Assembly (NCBI GenBank): GCA_030762895.1
Contig: CM061068.1
Coordinates: 152,416,811-152,480,810 of the forward strand
Origin: Sophora flavescens
Taxonomy: Eukaryota > Streptophyta > Magnoliopsida > Fabales > Fabaceae
DNA length: 64,000 nucleotides
Reading direction: 5' to 3'
Of this stretch, positions 34,701 through 46,375 are shown piece by piece. The notes below the pieces were generated by a model. It was not told the origin of the DNA. It was given only the letters and a program-made list of their open reading frames with translations, and ran no database searches. Positions within the stretch are counted from its first letter, which is position 1. Every line of letters starts with the position of its first letter. Position numbers and translations under genes: made by a program.

Positions 34701-37016
34701 ATCCTTATCTATTCTCGTACATGGGAAGATCATGAGAAACATTTAAGGATGGTGCTGCAAGTTCTGAAGGATAGGCAGCTTTATGCTAAACTTTCTAAGT
34801 GTGAGTTTTGGATAGAAGAGGTCCAATTTCTTGGACATGTGATCAACAAGGAAGGTATAGCAGTAGATCCAGCAAAGGTTGAGGCAGTTCTTAAATGGGA
34901 ATGGCCTAAGTCAGTAAGTGAAGTATGAAGTTTTCTAGGGTTAGCTGGATATTATCGGAGGTTTATAGAGGGTTTCTCGAAGATTGCGTTGTCTATGACG
35001 CAGTTAACGAGGAAAAATACAGCTTTTGTATGGACGGACAACTGTGAGCAGAGTTTCCAACAGCAGAAGGAAATGTTGACTACATCACCTGTGTTGACTT
35101 TATCGAATCCATTAGGACAGTTTGACATATACTGTGATGCGTCATACCAAGGTTTAGGTTGTGTTCTAATGCAAGAGGGAAGAGTTGTGGCTTATGCTTC
35201 CCGACAATTGAGAATTCATGAGAGGAACTACCCGACTCATGATTTGGAATTAGCATCCATAGTGTTCACATTAAAAATATGGCGACACTTTCTGTACGGA
35301 GCAAAATTTAATGTTTACAGTGACCATAAAAGTCTAAAGTATCTGTTCGACCAAAAGGAGTTGAATATGAGACAACGAAGATGGATGGATTTTATCAAAG
35401 ATTATGAGTTTGATTTACTATACCATCCTGGGAAGGCGAATGTGGTAGCGGATGCCTTGAGTAGGAAATCATTGCATGTGTCCGTAATGATGGTTAAAGA
35501 GTTGGAATTATTGGAACAGTTCAGAGATTTGAACTTAGGAATGGAGTTGGTTGAGGATAAAATTTTCTTAGGTATGATCACTATTAGTAGTGATTTTATG
35601 AGAGATCTTAAGGATAAATAGGCTCAGGATCTATATCTACAGGAGATAAGTAGAGGTATAGATGAGGGTAAAATTTCTGAGTTTAGTAGAGAAACAAATG
35701 GTGTACTGAGGTTTAGGGATAGAATATGTGTTCCAGAGGATTTAGAACTTAGGAAGGTGATATTAGAAGAAGCACATAAGAGTAAGTTGAGTATTCATCC
35801 TGGATCCACTAAAATGTATCAGGATTTAAAGAATTTGTTTTGGTGGACGAAGATGAAGAAAGAGGTAGCAGAGTATGTTTTATCTTTCCTGGTGTGTCAG
35901 AAAGCTAAGGTAGAGCATCAAAAGCCAGCGGGTTTATTGCAATCATTATATATCCCATAATGTAAATGGGATAGTATAGTTATGGATTTTGTGGTTGGAT
36001 TACCACGAACTCCTAAGAGACATGATGCGATTTGGGTTATCATTGATAGGTTGACGAAGTGTGCTCACTTCTTACCTATGGGTGAAAGCTATAGTTTAGA
36101 GAATTTGACCCAAATATACATCAAAGAAGTTGTTAGGTTGCATGGTGTGCCATCGAGCATTGTTTCAGACCGAGATCCTAGATTTACATCTAGATTTTGG
36201 AAACAGTTGCACCATGCTTTAGGGACCAAGTTGAGGATGAGTTCTGCTTATCATCCCCAAACGGATGGACAGTCGGAAAGGACGATTCAATCATTGGAGG
36301 ACCTTTTAAGAGCTTGTGTTTTGGAACACACTGGCAGTTGGGATGAGTTCTTGCCATTGATTGAATTTACTTACAACAATAGTTTTCACAGTAGTATAGG
36401 GATGGCACCATATGAGGCTTTGTATGGTAGGAAGTGTAGGACCCCGTTATGTTGGTACGAGATTGGTGAAAATCAAGTCTTGGGTCCAGATGTGGTGCAA
36501 CAGACTACGGAACAAGTTTGGAAGATAAGGGAAAAGATGAAGGAAGCACAGGATAGGCAAAGGAGCTATAGTAACAAGAGAAGGAGACCTTTAGAATTCC
36601 AGGAGGGTGATCACGTGTTTTTGAGAGTCACTCCGAAGACCGGAATTGGCAGGGCTATCAAAACTAGAAAACTTACTCCTAGATTCATCGGATCTTTCCA
36701 GATTCTTCGAAGGATTGGTCCAGTAGCTTATCATTTTGCTTTACCACCTAACCTTGCTAACCTTCATGACGTCTTTCACGTTTCTCAGTTGAGAAAATAT
36801 TATCTTGATCCTTCACAGGTTATTGAGTCTGAGTCTATACAACTGCGAGAGAATCTAGAGTATGAGGCTCTACCTGTAAGGATAGTAGATAAAGAGATTA
36901 AGGAGCTTCGTGGTAGACAAATTCCTTTGGTTAAGGTAATATGGGATGAAACTATTGGAGATGCTACTTGGGAACGTGAAGCAGATATGCAACAACGATA
37001 TCCACATCTTTTCTGA
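33867..37016 (+). pseudogene. Ty3/gypsy (Tekay-like) pol: RT, RNase H, integrase, chromodomain-like end
   Basis: The RT begins abruptly inside the domain (DLRSGY near 33875 and again near 34505), so gag, protease and the RT start are missing. The longer copy shows MPFGVTNAPAVF (34599), FIDDILIYS and QFLGHVI; RNase H with IYCDASYQGLGCVLMQ, then YHPGKANVVADALSR (about 35440); integrase with IHPGSTKMYQDLK, VSDRDPRFTSRFW and YHPQTDGQSERT; and a chromodomain-like end (LVKVIWDE then ATWEREADM). In-frame stops lie at about 33893, 34523, 34926, 35620 and 35958. The last part (35982-37016, 344 codons) is open. It is not functional as it stands. Confidence 0.9.
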
Positions 37017-37063
37017 GGTATGTAAATTCCGAGGACGAAATTTTTTTCTAAGAGGGGTAGTAA
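37017..37063 (+). other. Polypurine tract and 3' untranslated link to the LTR
   Basis: After the pol stop comes GAGGACGAAATTT, then the purine-rich AAGAGGGGTAGTAA, then the LTR start TGTAACAGCC. This is the usual Tekay-type arrangement. Confidence 0.75.
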
Positions 37064-37994
37064 TGTAACAGCCTGTTTTTAATTACGCTGTTTTAACAGT
37101 AAAAATATATTTATTTATATTTTAATTGAGACTTAGGAAATGATTTTGGAGAAAACAAAATCATATCTGGAACTTACTCTACGGTAGGAAGATCTGGTTA
37201 AAATTTGGGTTTAAAACTCAGACGAAAACCAGTCTGCGTTTTTTTAACTGACAGTATAATTTTATACTGACAGAAAACCCTAATTTGGCCCGAAAACTGA
37301 AATTGTAGATTTTTTATATTTTGTTCGTGAGGAAGTCTACTTTCCAAATTTCTGATCAGAAATAAAATATTATATTTATTCGGACGAATTTTGGTAAAAG
37401 TTCGGATGGAAAACAGTCGATGTTTTCATTGACAGGAAGATGTTAATGATCATAAAACTTAATTTTTACTCATGGATGAAATGGTTTATGTTTAAATCAT
37501 ATTTCCAACGAGTTTGGTTAGTTTGAAAATTTTCTGTCGAAAACGAAATATTACGCTTTTATACGGGCGGGCGTAAAACCCTAATCGGGGAACCGACGAA
37601 GTCGAGAAGGGAGGTACAGAGACAAAACTGGACACTGGAGGAGCTGAGTCATGGGATGAGTCACCACCATGACTCACCAAGCATTTATGAAGCATTAAAT
37701 GCAAACTTAGGTGAAATGACCAAAATGCCCTTTTAGCTTAACCTAACCAAAGTTAAGTTAGATTTTAACCATGGTTAAGGAACTATGGTTAGTTTGTGTG
37801 GTCTAAAATCAACCACACCTCCATCAAATGTGAGCCACATATTATTAACCATGGTTAGCCAAAATAACCTTAGTTAAGTTAATTATAACCTTAGTTAAGT
37901 TAATTATTAACTATGGTTAAGCTTATATTAATTAAATAATCACAAAACCCGTTAATCTAAAAGTTAAAAACCAAACAAGGCCTAAGATTTCCCC

Positions 37995-38001
37995 TATAAA
38001 A
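37995..38001 (+). promoter_or_regulatory. TATA box in the Tekay-like LTR
   Basis: TATAAAA lies in CCCTATAAAAGCC, followed by a pyrimidine-rich leader (TTCTTCATCTTC). This is a typical U3/R promoter layout. Confidence 0.6.
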
Positions 38002-39297
38002 GCCCTCAAAACCTTGGCCTCCCCTCACTATTTCACTCATCTTCTTCATCTTCTTCATTTTTCTTCATTTCTTCACAAATCACCAAAACTCCATTTTCTT
38101 CTTCAAGAGCTCCAAGTACTTCCATTGAAGAACTTGTCAAGATCATAATCTTTTCTCCATATTCTTCATACACTTGAGGTAACATGATCATGTCATCTCT
38201 TGTTTAAGCTTTTGTTCTTCATATTTCATAGTTTTCCATTTCTAGATCTAGAACTTGTAATAATTCTAGAAAATTGTAGAAAAATCATAAAAATGTGAAA
38301 GCAATTTCTATGATCTAGTTATGATCCCTACTTTCTTTATCCAAGAGCATGTGATCAAAATTATTTTCCTTCTCTATTTTCTAATTGAGGCCAAAACTGA
38401 GTGTAAAAGTGGTTTTCATGTTTTGTTGTTTTGTTTGAAAGTTAGTACTTGATTTAAGTTCTATAATACTTATATAGCTTAAATCCAAGAGCTTAGGTTC
38501 AGCAAAAATCCCTAGCCTAATTTTCTTATAAAGGCCGAAACCCTAACATAAAAGGGTTGAAAAGTTTTTGATTGAATTGTGAAAGCAAATGCTTGATTCA
38601 TGCTCTCTAACACTCTAAGATCATTTATCTAAGAGATTAAGTTGATTTGGAAAATCCTAGCCTATTTTTCTATGTGAGGCCGAAATTCAATTAAATAGGG
38701 CTTGGAATATTTTGTTCATGTTTTCAAGTTATAGAAATTTATCTATGCTACCTAGGACCTAAGTAATTAGTATCCAAAAGCTTAGGTTGAGAAAAGAACT
38801 CTAACCCTCATTTGGATGAGTTGGCCGAACCTAGTACCATATGTCCATATTTAGATTGTTGATTCATTTGTTTTATTGTTGATTTGGTTGAAGGTGGTTT
38901 TGTTAACTCGTGGCGGGATAACAAGGATCGTTGTTTTCGTGTTTTCAGTGATAACTCAGGTGGGAGAAAGAACCATTCCATCGTCGGAACCGATAAGTAG
39001 TATATAATTTATAATAATGGTGTAGGGCGACTGATAAGCCTCTGGCTTATCTAGTTTTATAACTAGATGGACTGTGGTTTTTGTGCAAATTATTCGAGTT
39101 CAATCTCGTTTTCGCCCAAATTTGGCCTTGTTTTGTTCCTAAGTAGACTTTGACTCGTTCTAGGAATTTTTAGCAGTTTTTAGGTTATTTTGAATAGAAT
39201 TACGCTTTTTGTTTTCTTTTGTTGTTTCAGGTCAATAAGTGAAGCTCTGAGAGTCAAGGAAAGTCAAGAAGCAATGGAAAAAGCACTTCTGGAGATA

Positions 39298-39691
39298 CTC
39301 GCCTCGCGAGTTTATGCTCGCCTCGCGAGCCTGAACATCTACTGAAGCAGCAACAGTCATCACTCTGGTTCGCCACGCGAGGATCTTCTCGCCCCGCGAG
39401 AGTCTGAAGACCTGCAAGACAGAGACCATCACGACATAGCCGTGATTAAGGTCACGGCTGTGACAAATTTAGGTTTGAAGTCTCGCCCCGCGAGAGACAG
39501 CTCGCCTCGCGAGATCCTGAAGACCCTGGAAGACAGAGACCATCACGGCCCAGCCGTGATGAATGTCACGGCTGTGACAGATTGAAGTTGGAAGACTCGC
39601 CCCGCGAACACACCCTCGCCTCGCGAAAATCCAAATTTGAAAGCGCGCCAATACTAAAATTCGCCTCGCGAAGGAGTGCTCGCCCCGCGAG
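39298..39691. promoter_or_regulatory. Array of paired palindromes upstream of the TATA-like box
   Basis: Ten 13-bp dyads of the form CTCGC-CYC-GCGAG occur as five pairs starting at 39298/39317, 39369/39388, 39482/39501, 39596/39615 and 39660/39679. Every pair is offset by exactly 19 bp. Between them lie two TCACGGC-type pairs: 39428-39446 with 39451-39464, and 39542-39560 with 39565-39578. The place in U3 suggests a role in transcription, but this is inference. Confidence 0.7.
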
Positions 39692-39711
39692 CGAGCAAGA
39701 ATCAGAATCCT

Positions 39712-39720
39712 TATTTAAAG
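39712..39720 (+). promoter_or_regulatory. TATA-like box of element A LTR
   Basis: TATTTAAAG lies about 20 bp after the last palindrome of the array and in the same place in the second LTR (about 43799). Its position fits the U3/R promoter. Confidence 0.5.
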
Positions 39721-40560
39721 GCTGTTTTTGGATCGGATTAGGGGGAGGTTGTTTTCCACTTGTTTAGATCAGTAGTTACGAATCCTTGTTTTCTCTTTGG
39801 AGCTGCGTCTCCTCTTTTCTTTTTATTTTTACGATGGTGGTTAAGTCCGATTGCTTGTCTATGAGCATGAGGAACTAATCCCCTCATCCGAGGGATCAAT
39901 GAAGCCGCCCATGGCGGTATAACGTTCATGTGATGTATGTTTTTCTCCCCTTCTCTCAATGAATGTTTTCCAATTCTGATTTGATTGCATTGATCATATG
40001 TTTTGCGTGATTGACTAGTTAAACGCGTTTGAGGCCGAACGGCGATTCGCATTTTAGAACTTGGATTGGAATCACTAATTGAATAATGAGCACGACAGTG
40101 GATTTAGGAGATTAGTGCAACCTTATAGGGAACAAGAATTAATCAAATTCGAGATTAGGATTATGAGACCTAGTAAGTAATTAATCCAATCGTCGAATAC
40201 GTCCTATTGAGCACGACAGTGGATATAGGAGAATTTGGGGGTCCCGGTTGACATCGTAATTGAACTTAGGGAGGAAACATCATCACTTGGGTACTATACA
40301 TGATTGGGTTGGTGGATTTGTGACCTTGGACATTTTAATTTCAGAATTTTAGCTAATTATTTTATTAGATTTGTTAATTTGAATTTAATCCTATTCTCTC
40401 TCCCTCAACCACCTTCTGTAACTTGACCAACGTATCGGATTTCCGCGGATTAGTCGAATTGGTAGCCCAATCCCCGAGTTCGACCTCGGTAATTACTTAC
40501 CGTGTTTATTTTATTACTTGCGACGACCCGGTACACTTGCCGGCGATCCCAACAAGTTTT

Positions 40561-40578
40561 TGGCGCCGTTGCCGGGGA
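40561..40578 (+). other. Primer-binding site of element A
   Basis: TGGCGCCGTTGCCGGGGA lies 6 bp after the 5' LTR. It is the tRNA-Asp-type primer site seen in Athila/Tat elements and is identical to the site at 49749. Confidence 0.85.
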
Positions 40579-40698
40579 TTGGCACAACCAGTTTTACTAA
40601 TTTTTGGGAAGTTTGATTATTGGTTAAGTTATTTTTATTTTTATTTTTACTTATTTAATTTTTTTTACTATTATCTCTCTCTACTTCTTTGATTCCAC

Positions 40699-41550
40699 TT
40701 GGTCTTGCCTTGTTTTGTGTGCGAGGTACACGAGGGAATGCTTCCGGGTTGCGAATATTGTAATGGAGACCATGACACTTGGAGCTGTCCTTTCTACTCC
40801 TCTCAAGAATATGTGGACTCAGGCCATAATTTCTATAACAGCGTGCCCCAGGACAACTATCATAGTCAGAATCAGTATTGGGGTTATATGAGTAGAGACC
40901 ATCCGGATTTCGTTTGGAGTAATGATGGCGGTGGTCTAGCCTGGCAACCACAACCTTGGGAGTTGGCTCTGGAGAAGATGAATGCGGCAGTTGAGAAGTT
41001 TGCAATCAATACAAGCACAGCCATTGACAAGTTGGCTCAGCTCGTAGAGCGACTAGATGAGCGTCTCCCAGGCACTATCCCAGGTGATACTGAGAACCAC
41101 CCTAAGAACCAATGCGACGCCACAACAACGAGAAGCAGTGGGGTGTTGGGATCTAACTGGGATGCAACCAGTTCTCAGGAAGTTGAGGAAGAACTGCCGC
41201 ATGTTGAGGAAGAACAACAGGAGGAAGAGGAATTGACAAGCAACAAGGCCCCGGAACAACCACATGTTGAGAAAGAGCAACCTAAGGAAGAGGAGTTGGC
41301 AAGGGACAAGGCACCAGAGCAAGGGGGTAGAGATCAAAATGAAGATAAAGTGGTAGAGGATTTCACCATGCTTGCCAAGCAACCTGATTTTGATGCATTA
41401 AATAAATATGTTGGCTTGCATGCATGTGTGGACACCGGTAAGTTAGACCCTCCCACTTGTCTGGCACACTTCCTCGTGAAGACACCATTTGACCCGAGAG
41501 GAAGTGAGTTCATAATTATAGAGGTCAATGGAGTTTTCACACAAAGGTAG
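40699..41550 (+). CDS. Remnant Athila-type ORF with zinc knuckle and acidic repeats
   Basis: The ORF of up to 283 codons is open; an ATG at 40738 is an equally good start. Near its N-terminus is a CCHC knuckle (CEYCNGDHDTWSC), the kind found in Athila gag (compare CEICGMQGHDIMEC in element B), followed by SGHNFYN, which is also similar to element B (NSCHNFYD). The gag capsid-like part before the knuckle is missing. The second half has two acidic repeats around PHVEEEQQEEEE and PHVEKEQPKEEE. No protease motif follows. It may be a leftover of a larger gag or a small RNA-binding protein kept open; I cannot tell which. Confidence 0.55.
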   Translation: MVLPCFVCEVHEGMLPGCEYCNGDHDTWSCPFYSSQEYVDSGHNFYNSVPQDNYHSQNQYWGYMSRDHPDFVWSNDGGGLAWQPQPWELALEKMNAAVEKFAINTSTAIDKLAQLVERLDERLPGTIPGDTENHPKNQCDATTTRSSGVLGSNWDATSSQEVEEELPHVEEEQQEEEELTSNKAPEQPHVEKEQPKEEELARDKAPEQGGRDQNEDKVVEDFTMLAKQPDFDALNKYVGLHACVDTGKLDPPTCLAHFLVKTPFDPRGSEFIIIEVNGVFTQR

Positions 41551-43123
41551 GGTGGAATAATGAATAGTCGTATTGTCTTTGCAAGGGCCACTTCACAAAC
41601 CATGGGACCCGGGTGGAAGACCTCACATGATGAGCATCTCTTGGCCCTTGTTTCACAGGCTATGGGATCCAGGTGGATGCTTCTTAATAAGTCAGGCTCG
41701 GGACGTTAAACAAGCGCTACTTAGGAGGCAACCCAAGCTAGGTTTCCCTCTCCTTTCCTCACCTTTGTTTTTGATTTTTGTTTTGTTTTTGTTTGTCACT
41801 CTTGAATAATTTGAGAAGATCAAGAGTTTATGTATGAATAGTGTGTCGGCAAGCTTGTTGGATTTTGATTAAATTGAGCATAGATTGATTGCATGAATTA
41901 TTTTGACCATTGATGATTTTCCCCCTAGGTTCCGAAAATAGAAAATTGACCCCATGTGAAAAATTGAAAATTGCACTTTGAGAATTTTATTGTGATTACT
42001 TGATTTATGATAAGTTTGGGGTGAGGGGTGCACACACTAGGAATCGTATCTCGGTCAAACAATTTGCAAAATGTCCGGTGAGGATTTGAGCCTCCAACTC
42101 TGTTTTTGAATGTGTGAATCACTATTAAGTTGCACTTTCCCGAATTTGCTTGAATCTCTATATGGTTTGCATGTTTATGTGTTGCATCAAATGATTTAGG
42201 CAATTTTCTTTGAATAACTACTTGGCCTAAAAAGGACCATCCCTAATGCATGTTCCCTAGTTAGCCACATTGAGCCTAATTGACCTATTGTTTCTTGATG
42301 ACCCTATATTACAAGCCGAAAATCTGAAAAAACCATGTTAACCCGATCTTAGGATTAGGAGAGCATGGAAGTGAGCAAGAGAAAGGTTGTGAGAAACTAA
42401 GTTTGGGGTGGCTACAAGGTGGTGTGTCATATTGGGGTGAGAAAAAGAAAAATAAAGGTTGAAACCCAAGGCAAAAAAAAAAAAAAAGAAATTGCCAAAA
42501 GAAAAGGGGCGAAACAAAAAGAATAGCAAGGAAAAGGCTGTAGTCACCCGAGGCAAAAAGAAAAATGGAAAAAGGAATTTGAGTTGAATATGTGTCAAAT
42601 GTTCATGCTCTCTTAGTTCCTAGGGACTTAAGCCTAGTATCCTTGATTATCCTACCCTCGACCGAGCCCCATTACAACCTTTATAAAGACCTTCTGATGT
42701 TGCATGCATGTTTTCGTGGGAACCATTTTTGAGATGAAAATCAAATTCATGGGAAGTGCTCTTGATATGTGAAATTGAGGGAAAAGTTGATAGCCTAGAC
42801 AAACTTGAGCGAATGAGTGAAATACTAAATGCCCTTGTGAGGAAGGCAATTGTTTGAAATAGGTGATCTTCCTTTGTGTGTGTAGCTTTGATCCTCAACT
42901 TAGATTAATGATTGCATGAATGATAAGTTCTCAATTGTTTAAAGTAAATGAATGTGGGGATTACATTGATGTAAAAAGGGGGAATCATTGAAGGAAAACT
43001 GTTTTGTTAAGAATGCATGAAATTTGTGCGAAATCGATTGATTCCTTTAGGCTTGCCAAGTCTTGAGTCGTTTTTGAGTTTTAGCTTGCTTGGGGACAAG
43101 CAAGGTTTAAGTATGGGGTGTTT
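41551..43123. other. Non-coding interior of element A
   Basis: About 1.6 kb holds no gene. It includes the conserved AGGAGGCAACCCAAG near 41729, an A-rich stretch near 42470 and a G-rich tract (GTATGGGGTG) before the 3' LTR that serves as the polypurine tract. Confidence 0.55.
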
Positions 43124-44643
43124 TGATAAGCCTCTGGCTTATCTAGTTTTATAACTAGATGGACTGTGGTTTTTGTGCAAATTATTCGAGTTCAATCTCG
43201 TTTTCGCCCAAATTTGGCCTTGTTTTGTTCCTAAGTAGACTTTGACTCGTTCTAGGAATTTTTAGCAGTTTTTAGGTTATTTTGAATAGAATTACGCTTT
43301 TTGTTTTCTTTTGTTGTTTCAGGTCAATAAGTGAAGCTCTGAGAGTCAAGGAAAGTCAAGAAGCAATGGAAAAAACACTTCTGGAGATACTCGCCTCGCG
43401 AGTTTATGCTCGCCTCGCGAGCCTGAACATCTACCAAGCAAAGACAGTCATCACTGCGGTTCGCCACGCGAGATCTTCTCGCCCGCGAGAGTCTCAAGAC
43501 CTGCAAGACAGAGACCATCACGACATAGCCGTGATTAAGGTCACTGTGACAAATTTAGGTTTGAAGTCTCGCCCGCGAGAGACGGCTCGCCTCGCGAGAT
43601 CCTCGAAGACCCCGGGAAGACAGAGACCATCACGGCCCGGTAGTGATGAATGTCACGGCTGTGACAGATTGAAGTTGGAAGACTCGCCCCGCGAACACAC
43701 CCTCGCCTCGCGAAAATCCAAATTTGAAAGCGCGCCAATACTAAAATTCGCCTCGCGAAGGAGTGCTCGCCCCGCGAGCGAGCAAGAATCAGAATCCTTA
43801 TTTAAAGGCTGTTTCAGATCAGATTAGGGGGGGAGGTTGTTTTCCACTTGTTTAGATCAGTAGTTACGAATCCTTGTTTTCTCTTTGGAGCTGCGTCTCC
43901 TCTTTTCTTTTTATTTTTACGATGGTGGTTAAGTCCGATTGCTTGTCTATGAGCATGAGGAACTAATCCCCTCATCCGAGGGATCAATGAAGCCGCCCAT
44001 GGCGGTATAACGTTCATGTGATGTATGTTTTTCTCCCCTTCTCTCAATGAGTGTTTTCCAATTCTGATTTGATTGCATTGATCATATGTTTTGCGTGATT
44101 GACTAGTTAAACGTGTTTGAGGCCGAACGGCGATTCGCGTTTTAGAACTTGGATTGGAATCACTAATTGAATAATGAGCACGACAGTGGATTTAGGAGAT
44201 TAGTGCAACCTTATAGGGAACAAGAATTAATCAAATTCGATATTAGGATTATGAGACCTAGTAAGTAATTAATCCAATCGTCGAATACGTCCTATTGAGC
44301 ACGACAGTGGATATAGGAGAATTTGGGGGTCCCGGTTGACATCGTAATTGAACTTAGGGAGGAAACATCATCACTTGGGTACTATACATGATTGGGTTGG
44401 TGGATTTGTGACCTTGGACATTTTAATTTCAGAATTTTAGCTAATTATTTTATTAGATTTGTTAATTTGAATTTAATCCTATTCTCTCTCCCTCAACCAC
44501 CTTCTGTAACTTGACCAACGTATCGGATTTCCCGCGGATTAGTCGAATTGGTAGCCCAATCCCTGAGTTCGACCTCGGTAATTACTTACCGTGTTTATTT
44601 TATTACTTACGACGACTCGGTACACTTGCCGGCGATCCCAACA
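43124..44643 (+). repeat. 3' LTR of Athila-like element A
   Basis: The 1520-bp LTR is nearly identical to 39032-40554, except that the palindrome array (43390-43784) carries several base losses and changes, for example CTCGCCCGCGAG at 43478 and 43568 and TCACTGTGA near 43541. Confidence 0.9.
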
Positions 44644-46244
44644 GCGACCTAAACCCTACTAGTAGTCGAGTTATTGACAAGACCAAAATCCCATTGGAAA
44701 CCTTTTCTGTAAAACCAATGGTGATTCGAGAATTGTAGGTTTATCGACATTAAGTTGATTTTAAGTATTTGAGGATGTTTGATTTTATGTTATCAAATTT
44801 ACTGTGATACGCTGGTTGAGGTATTCCATCTGCATGTGACGTATTATTGCGGTTTTTGAATATTTATGATATTGAGGATGTTCGTGTGTACGTCACTACC
44901 GTGATGGTTGTCATGGCCAGGCTGTGACAGGTTCTGTTTTGTAGAATTCTTGCATTTGTTGTCTGTCACGGACGTGACAGAATCTGACTTTGTTATTTAT
45001 TTGATTTGATTATTATGGGTTGGTTGTGATAAATTGCCTTATATGATATTGAGATATTTGAATATTCTGTTGATTAATGTGTTATGCATGATCTGCCTGG
45101 GTTTAATCCTATGCTTAGATGATTTTAAGCAAAGATATATGTTGTTCGGGAGATAAATTTGGGTGAGAGTTTTGAATATGAATTAGAGGTGCCTCGCTAT
45201 TATTTTATAGAAGTGATGTGATATAGAATGTAAGTGGAGGTTATGAGGAAAAGCTTGAGGTACTTGATTGTTATTGATAAAAGTCAGTGAGAATCATATG
45301 TTGCATTGTTGTTCGTAACCGTGTATTTGAGATACACGAGGTCCGAAGTTCTCGTGGACCGTTCCAAATTAGAAGTTAAGTTGTGCAACTATAGTGTCAT
45401 TGCTACGCATGAGCACCCCTGACAGAGTGAAAGAGAAAATCAGGGTGTGCACCGACGGTACTGTGCAGCTATAGTGTCATTGCTTTGCATGAGCATTCTC
45501 ACCATGGATGAGAATGTGCACCGGCATTGGGAACACGTCACGTGGACGACTGACTGACATTCCTAACGAGAGATGTGTGACAGGATTAGCAGTGGCCACG
45601 TCAACATAAAGGTTTAGTTGCATGAGTTGGAGGGTAGAGGATGATGTTATAAAGTATGGATGATTGTAAATTGTCAGTGATGCATGTTTAGGACTATTAT
45701 TGTATTATATGCTATGAATCTTTTCCGCTTATGATGATAGAACTGTTTCTTATCTCCCTATTTCTGTATTTTGTGTATGTCTACTTTGTTACGTTAGAAG
45801 ACCAGATGGACGATTATGTTACTGAGGAGATGGATGGAACCCTATACGAGACGGAGGTGGTTGAGGAGTTGAATGACGTTCCGTATGAAGCTGAAGCTGA
45901 AGAACAACCTACTGATCCTAATAATGCAGCGTAGTAAGTTTAGGGTCAGTGAGTCATATAAGACGTTTTTATTTTCCGTTAGTTATAAGCGGTTGTATAA
46001 ATAAGTACCTGTGTGGGATCCTAGTGAGAGGATACCCTAAACAGTATTGTGCAAAATAAAGGATAATTATGTGTGTATTTATGTAATATAGTTTTGGTGT
46101 GTTTTATATTTGCAGAAGTTATATGATTATTAATTAAGTTTTAATTTTTACGTATTTTCAACAATAAGCACGCGATTAAGTTAATAAATAATAAGGTTCT
46201 AATTTAATAATACAATGGGGCACAACGGGGTGTCTCACTCTAAC

Positions 46245-46375
46245 TCTTTGGGGGGGAAAGGTAGGTGACTTTAGTGTATTTTGGAAGAGAAAAATGGAAA
46301 ATAAGATGAGAGAAAGCAATATAGGAGAGATAGATAAAAGGTCACCTACCTTTTTCCACCACGAAGATAGAGGAT
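46245..46375. mobile_element. MITE of the GGTAGGTGACTTT family
   Basis: The inverted ends GGTAGGTGACTTTA and AGGTCACCTACC bound about 110 bp rich in GAGAGA. Related copies are at 47921-48060 (opposite orientation) and, truncated, at 33755-33866 and 34385-34498 beside the gypsy RT. Confidence 0.6.

Larger units (their letters stand above)
39032..40554 (+). repeat. 5' LTR of Athila-like element A
   Basis: The 1523-bp LTR contains a palindrome array (39298-39691), a TATA-like box right after it, and a U5 end that adjoins the primer-binding site. Its partner is 43124-44643. Confidence 0.9.
39032..44643 (+). mobile_element. Athila-like non-autonomous LTR element A
   Basis: The LTRs are 39032-40554 and 43124-44643, both starting TGATAAGCC and ending CCCAACA. 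The flanking duplication GCGAC is perfect (39027-39031 and 44644-44648). A primer site and one ORF are present, but no protease, reverse transcriptase or integrase. The motif GGAGGCAACCCAAG near 41730 also occurs in element B (52303). Outside the palindrome array the LTRs differ at only about ten positions by eye, so insertion is recent. Confidence 0.92.
37064..46237 (+). repeat. Tekay-like 3' LTR, split by an Athila-like element
   Basis: The LTR begins TGTAACAGCC and appears to end GGTGTCTCA at 46237. It is interrupted at 39031/44649 by the 5.6-kb insertion. Removing that leaves about 3.55 kb, a normal size for this lineage. Its 5' part matches 61619 onward (for example GGAGAAAACAAAATCATATC and CTCTACGGTAGGAAG), and GCGACCTAAACC after the insertion matches 63807 on. 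At 37735-37925 it holds repeated TTAACCATGGTTAA-type palindromes. A short ORF at 45731-45934 has no recognised family. Confidence 0.8.

Noticed and set aside
40561..40578. A tRNA-like segment
   Set aside because: It matches only the 3' end of a tRNA in reverse, as expected for a retroelement primer-binding site, and is not a tRNA gene.
43282..43827. 181-codon ORF with Arg-rich repeats
   Set aside because: It reads through the palindrome array of an LTR, and the equivalent stretch of the other LTR is broken; a by-product of the repeats.
45731..45934. Possible acidic small protein near the LTR end
   Set aside because: It lies inside the Tekay-like LTR, where no protein is expected, and shows no recognised family; kept only as a remark.
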